Of a stretch of DNA of 64,000 nucleotides, positions 7,477 to 16,532 are shown one piece after another. The stretch comes from Propionibacterium sp. (GTDB lineage Bacteria; Actinomycetota; Actinomycetes; Propionibacteriales; Propionibacteriaceae). How positions within the stretch are numbered: position 1 is the stretch's first letter; the number at the start of each line of letters is the position of its first letter. The notes under the pieces are model-generated. The model was not told the origin of the DNA. It searched no databases and worked only from the letters and a program-made list of their open reading frames with translations. Made by a program: the position numbers and the translations under genes. Where the stretch lies: NCBI GenBank assembly GCA_012517405.1, contig JAAYVB010000013.1, forward strand, positions 1 to 64,000. The letters are read 5' to 3'.

Positions 7477-8427
7477 ATGGCTGATGGTGCTGTTGCGGGC
7501 GCCGGCACGCGCCGGTCGCTGCGTTTCGATGAAGTACCGGAGGTAACGACGGGCACGGGCTCGCCGGCCCCGGTGCCGCTTGTCACCTTCAACAATGGGG
7601 TCCGGATTCCGCAGCTGGGTCTTGGCGTGTGGCAGGCCAGTGACGAGGACACAGAGCGTGCGGTGCGTTTCGCGATCGACGAGGCCGGCTACCGGCACAT
7701 TGATACCGCGCGCATCTACGGTAATGAGGCGGCGGTGGGCAAGGGCCTGCGGGAATCGTCCGTACCGCGCGACGAGATCTTCGTCACCACCAAACTGTGG
7801 AACGCCGATCAGGGCTACGACTCGACGCTGGCGGCTTTCGATGCGAGTCTGGAGCGTCTCGGCCTCGACTACATCGATCTGTACCTGATTCACTGGCCGC
7901 TGGGGAACACTGAGCGTTTCCTCGAGACGTGGCGCGCGTTCGAGGTGATCGCGAAGTCCGGGCGTGCTCGCGCGATCGGCGTGGCGAATAACAAGCCGCA
8001 CCATCTGCAGACTCTGCTGGATCACGGGACGATCGCCCCGGCGATCAATCAGATCGAGCTGCATCCCCATCTTCCGCAGTACCTGACAAGGGCATTCGAT
8101 GATGATCACGGTATCGTGACCCAGTCGTGGAGCCCGCTCGGGGGCAGTGACCGTGCGGGTTGGGGGCCTGCGTCCAAGCCGAACACGTTGTTGCACGACT
8201 CGTTGCTGACCGAGATCGGGGAGGCCCACGGCAAGACTGCCGCGCAGGTGATGATCCGCTGGCATCTGCAGAACGGCTTGGTCGTGATTCCGAAGTCGGT
8301 GCACGAGGAGCGGATTCGCCAGAACATCGACGTGTTCGACTTCGAGCTCACCGGTGAGGAGTTCGAGCGCATCGCGAGCCTCGACACCGGCCAGCGTGTC
8401 GGCAAGGACCCAGACGAATTCGTCTGA
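7477..8427 (+). CDS. Aldo/keto reductase (2,5-diketo-D-gluconate reductase-like)
   Basis: This is a 316-residue NADPH-dependent oxidoreductase with the TIM-barrel AKR tetrad: Asp76 and Tyr81 (HIDTARIYGNE), Lys106 (VTTKLWN) and His139 (YLIHWP). The C-terminal IPKSVHEERIRQN segment binds the cofactor's 2'-phosphate. An exact AAGGAGGT stands just before the ATG at 7477, a much stronger ribosome site than most in the window. The first ~34 residues precede the usual AKR start (VPLVTFNNG) and look like a lineage-specific extension. It is monocistronic. The natural substrate is unknown; family members reduce small aldehydes and ketones. Confidence 0.9.
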   Translation: MADGAVAGAGTRRSLRFDEVPEVTTGTGSPAPVPLVTFNNGVRIPQLGLGVWQASDEDTERAVRFAIDEAGYRHIDTARIYGNEAAVGKGLRESSVPRDEIFVTTKLWNADQGYDSTLAAFDASLERLGLDYIDLYLIHWPLGNTERFLETWRAFEVIAKSGRARAIGVANNKPHHLQTLLDHGTIAPAINQIELHPHLPQYLTRAFDDDHGIVTQSWSPLGGSDRAGWGPASKPNTLLHDSLLTEIGEAHGKTAAQVMIRWHLQNGLVVIPKSVHEERIRQNIDVFDFELTGEEFERIASLDTGQRVGKDPDEFV

Positions 8428-8472
8428 TGGCGTCGTGGGCGGTCTGTGGGCAGTGGCCCGCAGGCCGCCTTT

Positions 8473-8661
8473 GCCATGCCGTCAGCCGCGGTACTTGGCG
8501 CGGGCGTGACAGATCTTCTTCAGTTGGCGCCCAGAATGCCGGTTTCGGCGGTTGCTGAGCGTGGCCGGCCGGGCCGAGGGCCCACAGTGAAGAAGATGAG
8601 GCACGCGAGCCCAGGCTGCCGTCCCGGGATTCGTGTTTGTGGCCATGCCGTCAGCCGCGGT
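8473..8661. repeat. 20-bp direct repeat flanking repeat copy 3
   Basis: GCCATGCCGTCAGCCGCGGT occurs at 8473-8492 and again at 8642-8661, followed both times by a similar xCTxGGCG. The right-hand copy covers the last codons of jetD. The left-hand copy is therefore a duplicate of the jetD tail on the other side of the 103-bp element. Confidence 0.75.
8504..8606 (+). repeat. 103-bp imperfect palindromic repeat, copy 3
   Basis: It has the same length and ends as copies 1 and 2 (GCGTGACAGATCTTCTTCAG ... GAAGAAGATGAGGCACGC). It lies between the convergent aldo-keto reductase and jetD genes, inside a 20-bp direct duplication. Confidence 0.85.
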
Positions 8662-9793
8662 CCTCGGCGAGGCGGATGATCGTCGCTACGGCGGCTGTCA
8701 GCTCGGCATGCGCGTATGCCTTGTCGATGCGTTCTTGCTCCAGACGAAGGTCGCCACGACGAATCTCGGCGACGACACTCCGTTCTGCGGCACTCAGGTA
8801 ACCGATCTCACCGCGATATGGATGAGGCTCAGCAATGATCAGCTCAGCGTGACGGTGCAGGGTCCTTGCGTCCATCAGCACAGACCGGACGTTCGGCAAT
8901 ACCTGCCGCAGCTGACCCAGAATGCGGAAGCCATAGCTGTCGAGATCGCCCCAATACAGCTGGGGCGCATCCCTGATCCAGGCCACCTTGGCCAGGTTGA
9001 CGGCAGCGAATCCCATGCTGTGGATGCCCACAACCCCAGGCAGCGCCGGAAGTCTCAAGACGGGCACCTGGTTCTCGCTCATCAGCACCACGCGGGGGAC
9101 CAGCCTCGCAGCGTTCAGGCCGGCCACCCCGGCAGTGAACTGCTGCGGGCCATCCGACAAGCCAGGATCGAGCACCCGCACCCCGAACACCGGATCGTTC
9201 GGCGGCGCGGCGGCGTCCTGCTGGCCGGTGAGTGCAAGCGCGAATGGTTCCACCAACGACCGGTGCTGCTCCCACCATTTCGTGTCGATCCCTGGCACCG
9301 GCAGCTCGCGCTCCCACAAATCCGACCCCGGGTGTTCAATCAGCCAGGCCAGCACTGCAATCAGCTGTTCGGTCTGATGGTCATCAAGACGGCTCAGTGC
9401 CCGTGCTGCCAGTCGGGTCGCCGCGCTGAGGTCAAGGCCCGGCCATTGCTCGCGCAGCCGGGCAACGCTCGCGTTGGCCCGCCGCCACTCGGACGCATGC
9501 CCCGCTAGCCCGGCGATGGCCTCCGGCGAGGCGACGATCCGCTGCGGAAGCAGTTGGCGGCCATAGGCAGGCCACCGCCGCTCGACCCACTCCACCTCGA
9601 CTCCCGCGACCCGTAGATCGCGCCACGACCTCGCCCAGCGAGCTACTGCCTCGGGATCGGCGGCGAACTGAGCTTGGCTGGGCGGGTGAAGCGGCCACGA
9701 TTTCGCATCCGCTTCAGCCGTGGTCAGCCACCGCTTCCAGTTACGCTGCCATTGACCTTCCGCCCAATCGCGGGCATCGGCAACCGTTCTCAC
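8651..9793 (-). CDS. jetD: Wadjet subunit JetD (TOPRIM-type nuclease subunit)
   Basis: This 380-residue protein is the last gene of the jet operon. The N-terminal two thirds correspond to the arm/winged-helix region (DUF3322). The C-terminal part (DUF2220) contains the TOPRIM acidic residues: a Glu in SENQVPVL and the Asp-x-Asp of YWGDLDSYGF. In characterised Wadjet systems JetD cleaves plasmid DNA after JetABC loop extrusion stalls. The GTG start at 9793 overlaps the jetC stop by four bases (GTGA), indicating translational coupling. The tail of the gene is duplicated at 8473, next to repeat copy 3. Confidence 0.92.
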   Translation of the reverse strand: MRTVADARDWAEGQWQRNWKRWLTTAEADAKSWPLHPPSQAQFAADPEAVARWARSWRDLRVAGVEVEWVERRWPAYGRQLLPQRIVASPEAIAGLAGHASEWRRANASVARLREQWPGLDLSAATRLAARALSRLDDHQTEQLIAVLAWLIEHPGSDLWERELPVPGIDTKWWEQHRSLVEPFALALTGQQDAAAPPNDPVFGVRVLDPGLSDGPQQFTAGVAGLNAARLVPRVVLMSENQVPVLRLPALPGVVGIHSMGFAAVNLAKVAWIRDAPQLYWGDLDSYGFRILGQLRQVLPNVRSVLMDARTLHRHAELIIAEPHPYRGEIGYLSAAERSVVAEIRRGDLRLEQERIDKAYAHAELTAAVATIIRLAEDRG

Positions 9794-12700
9794 AGCAGTC
9801 GATCCTGCACCGTGGTGCCAGGGTCGTCGTCCACGTCGTCGTTGTCGAAGATGAGCTGGTGCAGCTGCGAGCTGTTCCCGGCCTCATTGCTCACCATCAC
9901 CACACCTCCGACATAGTCCTCAATGGTCTGCAACATCTTCAAGGGAGTGGCCAGCAACAACTGGAAGCCGAATTGGCGAAACACTTCGAGCCCGGCCTTA
10001 GTGAAGTTGTGATCCGCCTTGTCGAAGGCCTCGTCGATGACCACCAGGGCGTACTCCGGCCGCTCCTGATCTGCCGGCGCCAACTGGAAGCGCAGCGCCG
10101 CAGCAAGACAGAAGGTGACCAGTCGCTGCCGTTCGCCGCCCGATCGTCCACCCGACCCGGTGTAGTGATCGAGTGCGTTGCGCTCGGCATCTTGCACCCG
10201 AGCCTGGAACGAGACGTGCTGGCGGGTGTCGAGGCAGAGCCGACGCCAGTTCTTGTCGGCAGGATCGGCCGAGCGCAGCCGGTCCAGCAACGCCTGCATC
10301 AGTTCGAAGCGGCGCTCCGCTGCTTCACGATCGTCCTGATCCTCAAGCGTGCCGGCGAGCGAACCCGACGTGATCTTGGCCAGGTTCGCAAGGAACTCCT
10401 CCACCTGGGGAAGGGTGCGATCCCGCACTTCGATCTGCAAGAACGACGCCGGCGCGAACTCGGTCATCAGCAGCGACCTGTTGACCTCGTCGACCCGTAT
10501 CCGCACATCCCGACGGGCCCCCTTGATGACAAGCGCCAGCTGGCTGATGTTGTTGCGCGCCTGTCGCTGCAGGAGATCGAAGAAGCGATTCTCGAAGGCG
10601 GGCAGTCCGTCGTCCTCCAGCGAACGCAATCGGGCGAGATAGTCCGCGAGGTACTCGGTGTCGTCGCCCCAGTCGGCTGAGGGCACCGGCCAGTTCTGGC
10701 GATAGTGACTCATCGCGCGCACCGCCGACTGCTGTGTCTTTCGAACGGCATCGTCCAGTTTCTTGTGCTGCTGGCCGAGTTCGCGGCGCAGCCCGAGTTC
10801 GTCGGCACCGACGCTGGTGTCGGCCGCCAGTTCCTCAAGATCCGCGGCGACTTCGGCGGGGACAGGCGCAGCTTGGGCGATCTGATCGGCGAGGCTCGCG
10901 ATGAGCTCGCCGAGTTCGGCGAGCCTGTGGTCGACCTGTGCGCTGCGCAGCGCGAGTTGCTGCCGGATCTGTTCGGCGCGATCGGCGCGCTGTTGCAGCT
11001 GGGCTCGCACCGATTCCAGTCTGGCCAGGTCGGGCTGGGCCTGGTGAAGCTGCGCCAGCCGCGCGTCCAACTCGGTCACCTTCTGCTGGGCCGCCGCGAC
11101 ATCGATGGCAGCCCACGAGCACCTCTGCAGTTCGTCCAGCACGCGTTGGCGTTGCCGCAGAGCCTCGTTCTGGTCATCGTCTGCCTGCAACTCGGCCTCC
11201 GCGGCGCGCAGTTCGTCCTCGGCTTGCCTCAACCGGGCCTCCAACTCGGTCTCCTTCGCCTCAGTGGTGAAGCCCAGGACCCAGTTCGCACGATCGTTCA
11301 GCCGAGACCGATCGTCCTTCTCATGGCGGTATTCGCTGTGCTTCATCTGGCCGTTGATGGTGACCGCCCGCCGAACCCCGGCAAATCCGTCGGGGTGGTC
11401 GACACAGGCGTAGTCGTAACGGTTGCACAGCCGCTCCCACAGCCAGCCGTTGAACGGGCCATCGGCCAGTGCCAGTTTGTGGACGAGCGAGCGCGGGTCG
11501 TCGGGAACGTTCCCGCTGGCAGGCTGCCCTGGAAACACCCGTTCGTAAACCAGGCGAGTGTGCAGGTTCTCTTCGTCGATGATCTCGGCGGCAGCACGGT
11601 AGTGCGCATCCGGGACGACCAGCGTGCGGGCGAACGACCCGAGCACCCGCTCGATCGCCCCACTCCAGGCCCGCTCGGCCGCGCGGACTTCCAGCAGTTC
11701 ACCAACGAAAGGCAGCCGGGACTCATCTACCTGCAGTCGCTCGGCCAGCAGGGAACGCACGTTCAGCAGCATCCGGTCCAGGTTCGAATGGTGTTGTCGG
11801 AGCCCCTTGAGCGCATCAACTAATGCGGCTCTGCGTTGGCTTGCCTGGCTGCGCCGGGCGTGCCTGTCGTGGGTCGACGTCTTGCGTTGCCGGAGTTGCG
11901 CGCTCACTTCGGCCTCGCGTGCCGCCGCCTCGCGCGCGAAGCGCTCTGTGTCGATTTCGCTGGTGGGAAGGCCGAGCCGTTCGCCTGCCGCCAGGTCGGA
12001 CAATCTGGAGCGCTCCGCCCGGCGCTGGCCGAGAACAGCGATTTGGACCGCGCGTAGCTCGAGCAGCTGTTCGCCCTCGGCTCCGCCCGCCCCGTCCAGG
12101 GCCCGCTCGGCATCCCGCAGTGCAGTGTCGGCGGCCAGCTTGGCCTGCTCGGCGGACGACAACTCCGCCGCCGTCGATCTCAGTTCTTGCTGGAGCCGGT
12201 GTTCTTGCCCGCGGTATTCGGCCAGCCGCTTATCGCGCACCCAGGTGCCCACCTGGTCTTCGAGGTTCGACAGGTGGGTGAGCTGGGCGTTGAGCCTTGT
12301 CAACTCCTGATCCGAGATCCGCAGGGGGGTCAGCGCTTCCACCTGACGACGGGCGTCAACCACCGCGCTGTGTGCGGTGGAAAGCTCGGTGAACTGCACG
12401 ACAGTCTCGTCCGCAAGCTCGAATGACCTCGGCTCATCTAGCATGAACTCCCGAAAGAGAGAATCAAGGCTGGTCAAGTTCTTCGCCGACTGGGTCTTGT
12501 GCAGCAGGAGCTGCGCCTGCTCCGAGGTGATGCCCAGGCGCCGCCGGAATTTGTTCGCGAATGACGCGTACGCGTCGCCGCTGTACACATCGTGACTTGG
12601 GAATTCGCGCTTGAGGCGGCGCACCTCGAGGCCGTTTTCCACGTAAGGCGCGAGCGCCAGCAACTCAACATCGCCGTCTGCGAGCATGAAGACCGATTTC

Positions 12701-13116
12701 AGGTCCTTGGCATCGTTTGTCGCCCTGGCGATATGGAAGAGCCGGACCAATGTGACGCGCTGCTGCTGGCCATCACCGAACGTGAGCGCAATACCGCTCC
12801 AAGTGGCACCGATGCGAAGATATGCGGTCTGGATTTCGCCGGTCTGCTCGTCAGTCTGACGCTTGTAGGCGCCGCGGACATAGGTCAGCAGGTTGCGATC
12901 CCGGTCGCCGGTATCGGTGCCTTGTGCGGCCGCATTGAACCGTGCCCGCGCAGGCTTGACGAGAATGGCTGCCATCGCGTCCAACAATGACGACTTGCCC
13001 GACCCGGACGGACCGGTCAACAACAGGCCCGCGCGCGGCACATCGAATTGCCTCGCCCCCTGGAACGTCCCCCAGTTCACCAACTGCACCTTGCAGAGGC
13101 GTTGCTGGCCGATCAC
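9790..13116 (-). CDS. jetC: Wadjet SMC-like ATPase JetC
   Basis: This 1108-residue SMC/MukB-like protein has Walker A GPSGSGKSS at residues 35-43. It continues with very long Gln/Glu/Arg/Leu-rich coiled-coil arms around a central hinge region. At the C terminus it has the ABC signature (GGRSGGERQRLV) and Walker B (YALVVIDEAFDKAD). This is the motor that extrudes DNA loops on small circular DNA. The GTG at 13116 is chosen: AAGGAG lies 7 nt upstream, and it overlaps the jetB stop as GTGA. The open frame extends 37 codons further, but that part is Arg-rich and would overlap jetB. Confidence 0.94.
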   Translation of the reverse strand: MIGQQRLCKVQLVNWGTFQGARQFDVPRAGLLLTGPSGSGKSSLLDAMAAILVKPARARFNAAAQGTDTGDRDRNLLTYVRGAYKRQTDEQTGEIQTAYLRIGATWSGIALTFGDGQQQRVTLVRLFHIARATNDAKDLKSVFMLADGDVELLALAPYVENGLEVRRLKREFPSHDVYSGDAYASFANKFRRRLGITSEQAQLLLHKTQSAKNLTSLDSLFREFMLDEPRSFELADETVVQFTELSTAHSAVVDARRQVEALTPLRISDQELTRLNAQLTHLSNLEDQVGTWVRDKRLAEYRGQEHRLQQELRSTAAELSSAEQAKLAADTALRDAERALDGAGGAEGEQLLELRAVQIAVLGQRRAERSRLSDLAAGERLGLPTSEIDTERFAREAAAREAEVSAQLRQRKTSTHDRHARRSQASQRRAALVDALKGLRQHHSNLDRMLLNVRSLLAERLQVDESRLPFVGELLEVRAAERAWSGAIERVLGSFARTLVVPDAHYRAAAEIIDEENLHTRLVYERVFPGQPASGNVPDDPRSLVHKLALADGPFNGWLWERLCNRYDYACVDHPDGFAGVRRAVTINGQMKHSEYRHEKDDRSRLNDRANWVLGFTTEAKETELEARLRQAEDELRAAEAELQADDDQNEALRQRQRVLDELQRCSWAAIDVAAAQQKVTELDARLAQLHQAQPDLARLESVRAQLQQRADRAEQIRQQLALRSAQVDHRLAELGELIASLADQIAQAAPVPAEVAADLEELAADTSVGADELGLRRELGQQHKKLDDAVRKTQQSAVRAMSHYRQNWPVPSADWGDDTEYLADYLARLRSLEDDGLPAFENRFFDLLQRQARNNISQLALVIKGARRDVRIRVDEVNRSLLMTEFAPASFLQIEVRDRTLPQVEEFLANLAKITSGSLAGTLEDQDDREAAERRFELMQALLDRLRSADPADKNWRRLCLDTRQHVSFQARVQDAERNALDHYTGSGGRSGGERQRLVTFCLAAALRFQLAPADQERPEYALVVIDEAFDKADHNFTKAGLEVFRQFGFQLLLATPLKMLQTIEDYVGGVVMVSNEAGNSSQLHQLIFDNDDVDDDPGTTVQDRLL

Positions 13117-13778
13117 GTTTGATCTCCTTGAGCTCCTTGATCGTGCAGCAGTCGCTGCAACTCGTCGGTGATGGCGGCTACCTCGTCCGCGCCGACGACC
13201 AGGGCGAGCACAGGTGAGATCTCCCACCGGTCATCGTCCCCGCTCACCGACAGCAGCACCGAGTACTTCTTCATCTTGTTGACTGCCGCTTCAATGCGGC
13301 GGTCGAATCCGCGCTTGTCGCTGATGTCGGCGGCGCGATAGCTACGCAGTTGATCTTCGATCTCGTCGCGGCCCACGAAAACCCGCACCGCACCGCTGTC
13401 GCGTTTCAGCAGCGTTCGTCGAAGATACAGCACCAGCGCGGTCTCGATCAGTGTCAGCGGCTGGGTGCGGATCGCCTTGACCGCCCCATCGACATCGAGA
13501 TGTCGGACGAAGGCGACTCCCGCCTCGTCGTCGACCACCAAGTCAAGATAGACATCTGCGAGCCGGGAGCGGACGAGTGGTTCTTGCGCTTTCAATTGCT
13601 CCCACAGCCGGGCGTTGGCGTCTGCGCGAAGGTACGGGCCCTGCATCATGTAGATGAGGACGCGGCGCACGCCCGGAGGGAGCGGGCTCGGATCGGCAAT
13701 ATCGATCGGCTCGACGGCGATCTCGAGATCTCCGTCGCCGGTGTCTTCTGCGCGGCGGGGCGCAGGTTGCAGCGTCAT
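13113..13778 (-). CDS. jetB: Wadjet MukE-like subunit JetB
   Basis: This 221-residue DUF4194 protein is the small winged-helix (KITE/MukE-like) partner that binds the kleisin JetA. Recognisable segments are the central (T)ALVLYLRRTLL helix, the FVGRDEIEDQLRSY stretch and the C-terminal strand-helix VLLSVSGDDDRWEISP. The ATG at 13778 overlaps the jetA stop (ATGA), so I prefer it to the TTG at 13790 that opens the frame. It stands between jetA and jetC with four-base overlaps on both sides, the normal jetABCD order. Confidence 0.9.
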   Translation of the reverse strand: MTLQPAPRRAEDTGDGDLEIAVEPIDIADPSPLPPGVRRVLIYMMQGPYLRADANARLWEQLKAQEPLVRSRLADVYLDLVVDDEAGVAFVRHLDVDGAVKAIRTQPLTLIETALVLYLRRTLLKRDSGAVRVFVGRDEIEDQLRSYRAADISDKRGFDRRIEAAVNKMKKYSVLLSVSGDDDRWEISPVLALVVGADEVAAITDELQRLLHDQGAQGDQT

Positions 13779-15235
13779 CTCTTCGTCCAATCGGCAGGAA
13801 CAGTACTAAAGAGATATCGCGGGCCACTGACATTTTTCGATCTGCCTGATCGGGACTGCCACGTCCACACCTCTGAGCCGGGCACCCGGATCGCGTACTC
13901 GACTGCCAGGACGAGTAGCCCCACGATCGATGCCAGGCCCTGCGACGCGGGAAAGCGCTCCAGCACCTCGCCGACCGTGGCGGTCGCCCGTTCGTCCACC
14001 ACCGCGGCCACATTGCCGTGCAGTTCGCCGAAATCGATCTCGGTGAGACGCACCATCTCGCGCAGATACTCCAGATTCAGCGGCTGGGTGTCGTGCTCGT
14101 CGACCGTCTCCGCGGTGCGGACATCCGCGGGGTTGTGCAGCGCCCACGACCCGATGGACGAGAACCTCATCGACGTCAGATCCAATCCCACGCCGATCTT
14201 GTGGGTTGTGGGCAGGCTGTGGAGCAACCCCATGAGGGCCTGCTCGGAGCTGTTGATTGCCGTCGCCAGTCTTTGCTGCTCGCGGTACTCCTGGGTCTCG
14301 ACGAACCGTCGCAGGCTGCGTGACAAGTCGGTCAGCGTGCCGCGCACTTGTGCGCTCTCGCTTTGCAGCGTGGTGAGGTACTGCCGCAAGAAGGCGATCC
14401 CGGCCAGCGGGAGGTCGGCCGCGAAATCGCGATCCAGCACGGCATCCACGGATGCGTCGAATCGTTCGACGAGTTCGGGGTCAAGCAGCAGTCGGTAGAA
14501 GGCGTCGAAGGTACGGCCAGCATCGGAACTCTCGATCAGATCAACTCCGGCGAAGATCTCGTCGAGCACCTCCCCGCGTTGTCCTTCGTGGTTGATGATC
14601 TGCTCCCGTAGACCCTGGTTGAGTCGCTCGAAGGAGTCGGCCACTTTGGCGAAGTCCCTGGGTACGGCCTCGGCCAGGCGCAGAATCTCAGCCAGGCGTT
14701 CGCTCGCCGCGGCGTCATCGGCGGGCACTGATCCTTCGGACTCAACCCGAGCGATCTCAGCATCGAGGCGATCGCGCTCGGCTTGCAGGGCTGCGATTCG
14801 AGTTGACGGATCGGGATCGGTGTCGCGGGCCAGCGAAGCCAAGAGATCGGAGACGTTGGCGAGCCGCGACGATGTCACTGTTGCCACCGGACGATCGATC
14901 GCGTCGAGGAAGGCGATGGCGTCGGCGGCGGTGGGAGACAGCTCAATGCTCTCGTCCCGGGCTGCGGTTGCGCGGCGGATGAGGATTCCGTCCCGGATCC
15001 AGTCAGCGATGTACTCCTGGGCAGTGCGCGGCAGGGCGATGCCTTCGTCTCGTAGCTCGCTGAGATCGTCGGCCACCAATGTGACGAACTCGGGATACGC
15101 GATGATCCGCCGATCGACAAGGTGGCGGCCGCAGGTGGCCACGATCACGGGCATGTTGTTGGCACGAAGAAGTCTGAGGGCAGCGGTGTCGAGCGCACGG
15201 TATGCCCCCGTGGCGGCACCGACTGCTCCGGCCAT
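13775..15235 (-). CDS. jetA: Wadjet kleisin-like subunit JetA
   Basis: This is a 486-residue DUF3375 protein. An N-terminal winged-helix part opens ALDTAALRLLRANN. A coiled-coil middle (ERDRLDAEIARVE) and a C-terminal domain (GLLVLAVEYAIRVPGSEVWTW) follow. In the Wadjet complex it bridges the JetC heads as a MukF-like kleisin. It is the first gene of the operon. The ATG at 15235 lacks a Shine-Dalgarno but is preceded by a TATGCT -10 box 6 nt away, which fits a leaderless transcript. An upstream GTG (15283) would add 16 residues and is less likely. Confidence 0.92.
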   Translation of the reverse strand: MAGAVGAATGAYRALDTAALRLLRANNMPVIVATCGRHLVDRRIIAYPEFVTLVADDLSELRDEGIALPRTAQEYIADWIRDGILIRRATAARDESIELSPTAADAIAFLDAIDRPVATVTSSRLANVSDLLASLARDTDPDPSTRIAALQAERDRLDAEIARVESEGSVPADDAAASERLAEILRLAEAVPRDFAKVADSFERLNQGLREQIINHEGQRGEVLDEIFAGVDLIESSDAGRTFDAFYRLLLDPELVERFDASVDAVLDRDFAADLPLAGIAFLRQYLTTLQSESAQVRGTLTDLSRSLRRFVETQEYREQQRLATAINSSEQALMGLLHSLPTTHKIGVGLDLTSMRFSSIGSWALHNPADVRTAETVDEHDTQPLNLEYLREMVRLTEIDFGELHGNVAAVVDERATATVGEVLERFPASQGLASIVGLLVLAVEYAIRVPGSEVWTWQSRSGRSKNVSGPRYLFSTVPADWTKR

Positions 15236-15241
15236 GGGGCA

Positions 15242-15247
15242 AGCATA
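15242..15247 (-). promoter_or_regulatory. Leaderless -10 box for jetABCD
   Basis: On the minus strand TATGCT ends 6 nt before the jetA ATG, placing transcription start at or next to the start codon. No clear -35 hexamer is visible. Confidence 0.45.
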
Positions 15248-15379
15248 GGTTGCTGGCTGGGGAAGCTGTGCCCAGGCGCGCATCCGGCCCGATCGTCGGG
15301 TCCGACATTTGCGAAGACACAGCCCTCTAGCGGGCGCGTTTCATGCTCGCCTGTCCGTAGACACCTTGTCGCAGCGTGC

Positions 15380-15811
15380 TCAGCGGGCGGCTACGTAGCC
15401 TTGGACGAGGGCGGCGTAGCCTTTGTCGGCCGTGCCGCAGATGCTGTCGGTTCGTGCCGTGAATTGAAGGTCTCGCACGCCGGAGACATCGAGTTCTAAG
15501 CGTTCGAAGGGATCCCCAGGCTTGGCTGTACCTGAGTAGATCGTCGCGCCGTCTGCGATCACGGTCCATTCCACGACAAGATCGGGCGGCGTGTGTGACT
15601 GCAACGCAAATGCGAATGACAACGTGCTCCATTGCGCTTGCAGTCTGTAGCTCGCAGTGTTGACGGCTCCGTTGCAGCCGACCCACTGGTTGGTGCTCAG
15701 CGGGAAGGATTCGTAGTCTGAACCGATCTGCACGACAGCGATGTCAGCATTGCCGCTCGTCTGTCCACCGGAGTGCGGGATCTTGTAGAGCCAGGCTGTC
15801 GATATCACCAT
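15380..15811 (-). pseudogene. NPCBM/NEW2-like domain fragment, 5' truncated
   Basis: This 143-residue C-terminal fragment has the pattern of the NPCBM carbohydrate-associated domain. It has a beta-rich start with a conserved W-V-G-C, then VVEWTVIADGATIYSG, then a LELDVSGVRDLQFTA strand and a final GYAALVQGYV. Such domains normally hang on larger secreted glycosidases or cell-wall proteins. No signal peptide or catalytic part precedes it. Its only ATG (15811-15809) overlaps, on the opposite strand, the ATG of the next gene within one CATG. Both genes appear to be cut at the same breakpoint. Family assignment is by pattern only and moderately secure. Confidence 0.5.
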
Positions 15812-16532
15812 GCAGTTCGGTGGTCTCACCGCCTTGGAGCGTGTTTCGATCTGTGCGGCAGACAACGAGTTCGTATCGATCGTCGGCCCGTCTGGTTGCG
15901 GGAAGAGCACATTGCTCGCCGTGCTGGCCGGGCTGCGCGAGCAGACCTCTGGACGAGTCCTGGTCGATGGGACCGAGATCGACGGACCTGGACGCGACCG
16001 GGGAGTGGTCTTTCAGAATTACACGCTGCTGCCGTGGAAGACGGTTCTGGAGAACGTGGAGTTCGGGCTGCTCGACGAGCCGATGACGAAACCGGAGCGT
16101 GCCGCGGTGGCTCGCGAGGCGCTGGCCAGGGTCGGGCTGGAAGACTTCGAGACCCATCGTCCAGCACAGCTCTCTGGGGGCATGCAACAGCGAGTCGCGA
16201 TCGCTCGCTCACTCGCCTACCACCCGGGCATGCTCCTGATGGACGAGCCGTTCGGGGCGCTCGACGCGCTTACCCGCAGATCCATGCAGGAACTCCTCAT
16301 CTCGGTGTGGGAGAAACACCGACTGACGGTGGTCTTCATTACCCATGACATTGACGAGGCAGTACTGCTGTCTGATCGGGTGCTCGTGATGGCTTCCAAA
16401 CCGGGAAGAATGGTCGCCGAGCATCTGGTCGATCTGCCCCGGCCGCGGAATTCGGACACCCTCTTCGAGCCCGGCGCCCGCACGCTGTTACGCGAGATTA
16501 TGTCCGAAGTGATGGAGGACAGCCACCCATGA
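15810..16532 (+). CDS. ABC transporter ATP-binding protein, NitT/TauT (SsuB) type, 5' end lost
   Basis: The 240 residues include Walker A GPSGCGKST, Q-loop VVFQNYTLLPW, signature LSGGMQQRV, Walker B MLLMDEPFGALDAL and switch FITHDIDEAV. The Q-loop wording and the downstream SDRVLVMASKPGR match the nitrate/sulfonate/taurine transporter ATPases. The protein starts MQFGGLTALERVS, whereas relatives have about ten more residues (the first beta strand). In-frame codons upstream read AVDIT and then hit a TAG at 15786, so the 5' end has been replaced. No Shine-Dalgarno is present. The substrate-binding protein and permease are missing. The stop overlaps the next gene by ATGA. Confidence 0.78.
   Translation: MQFGGLTALERVSICAADNEFVSIVGPSGCGKSTLLAVLAGLREQTSGRVLVDGTEIDGPGRDRGVVFQNYTLLPWKTVLENVEFGLLDEPMTKPERAAVAREALARVGLEDFETHRPAQLSGGMQQRVAIARSLAYHPGMLLMDEPFGALDALTRRSMQELLISVWEKHRLTVVFITHDIDEAVLLSDRVLVMASKPGRMVAEHLVDLPRPRNSDTLFEPGARTLLREIMSEVMEDSHP

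Noticed and set aside
15327-15686. 119-codon minus-strand frame overlapping the NPCBM fragment
   Set aside because: It shares the same DNA in another frame and lacks the beta-strand pattern; the alternative frame fits a carbohydrate-associated domain.
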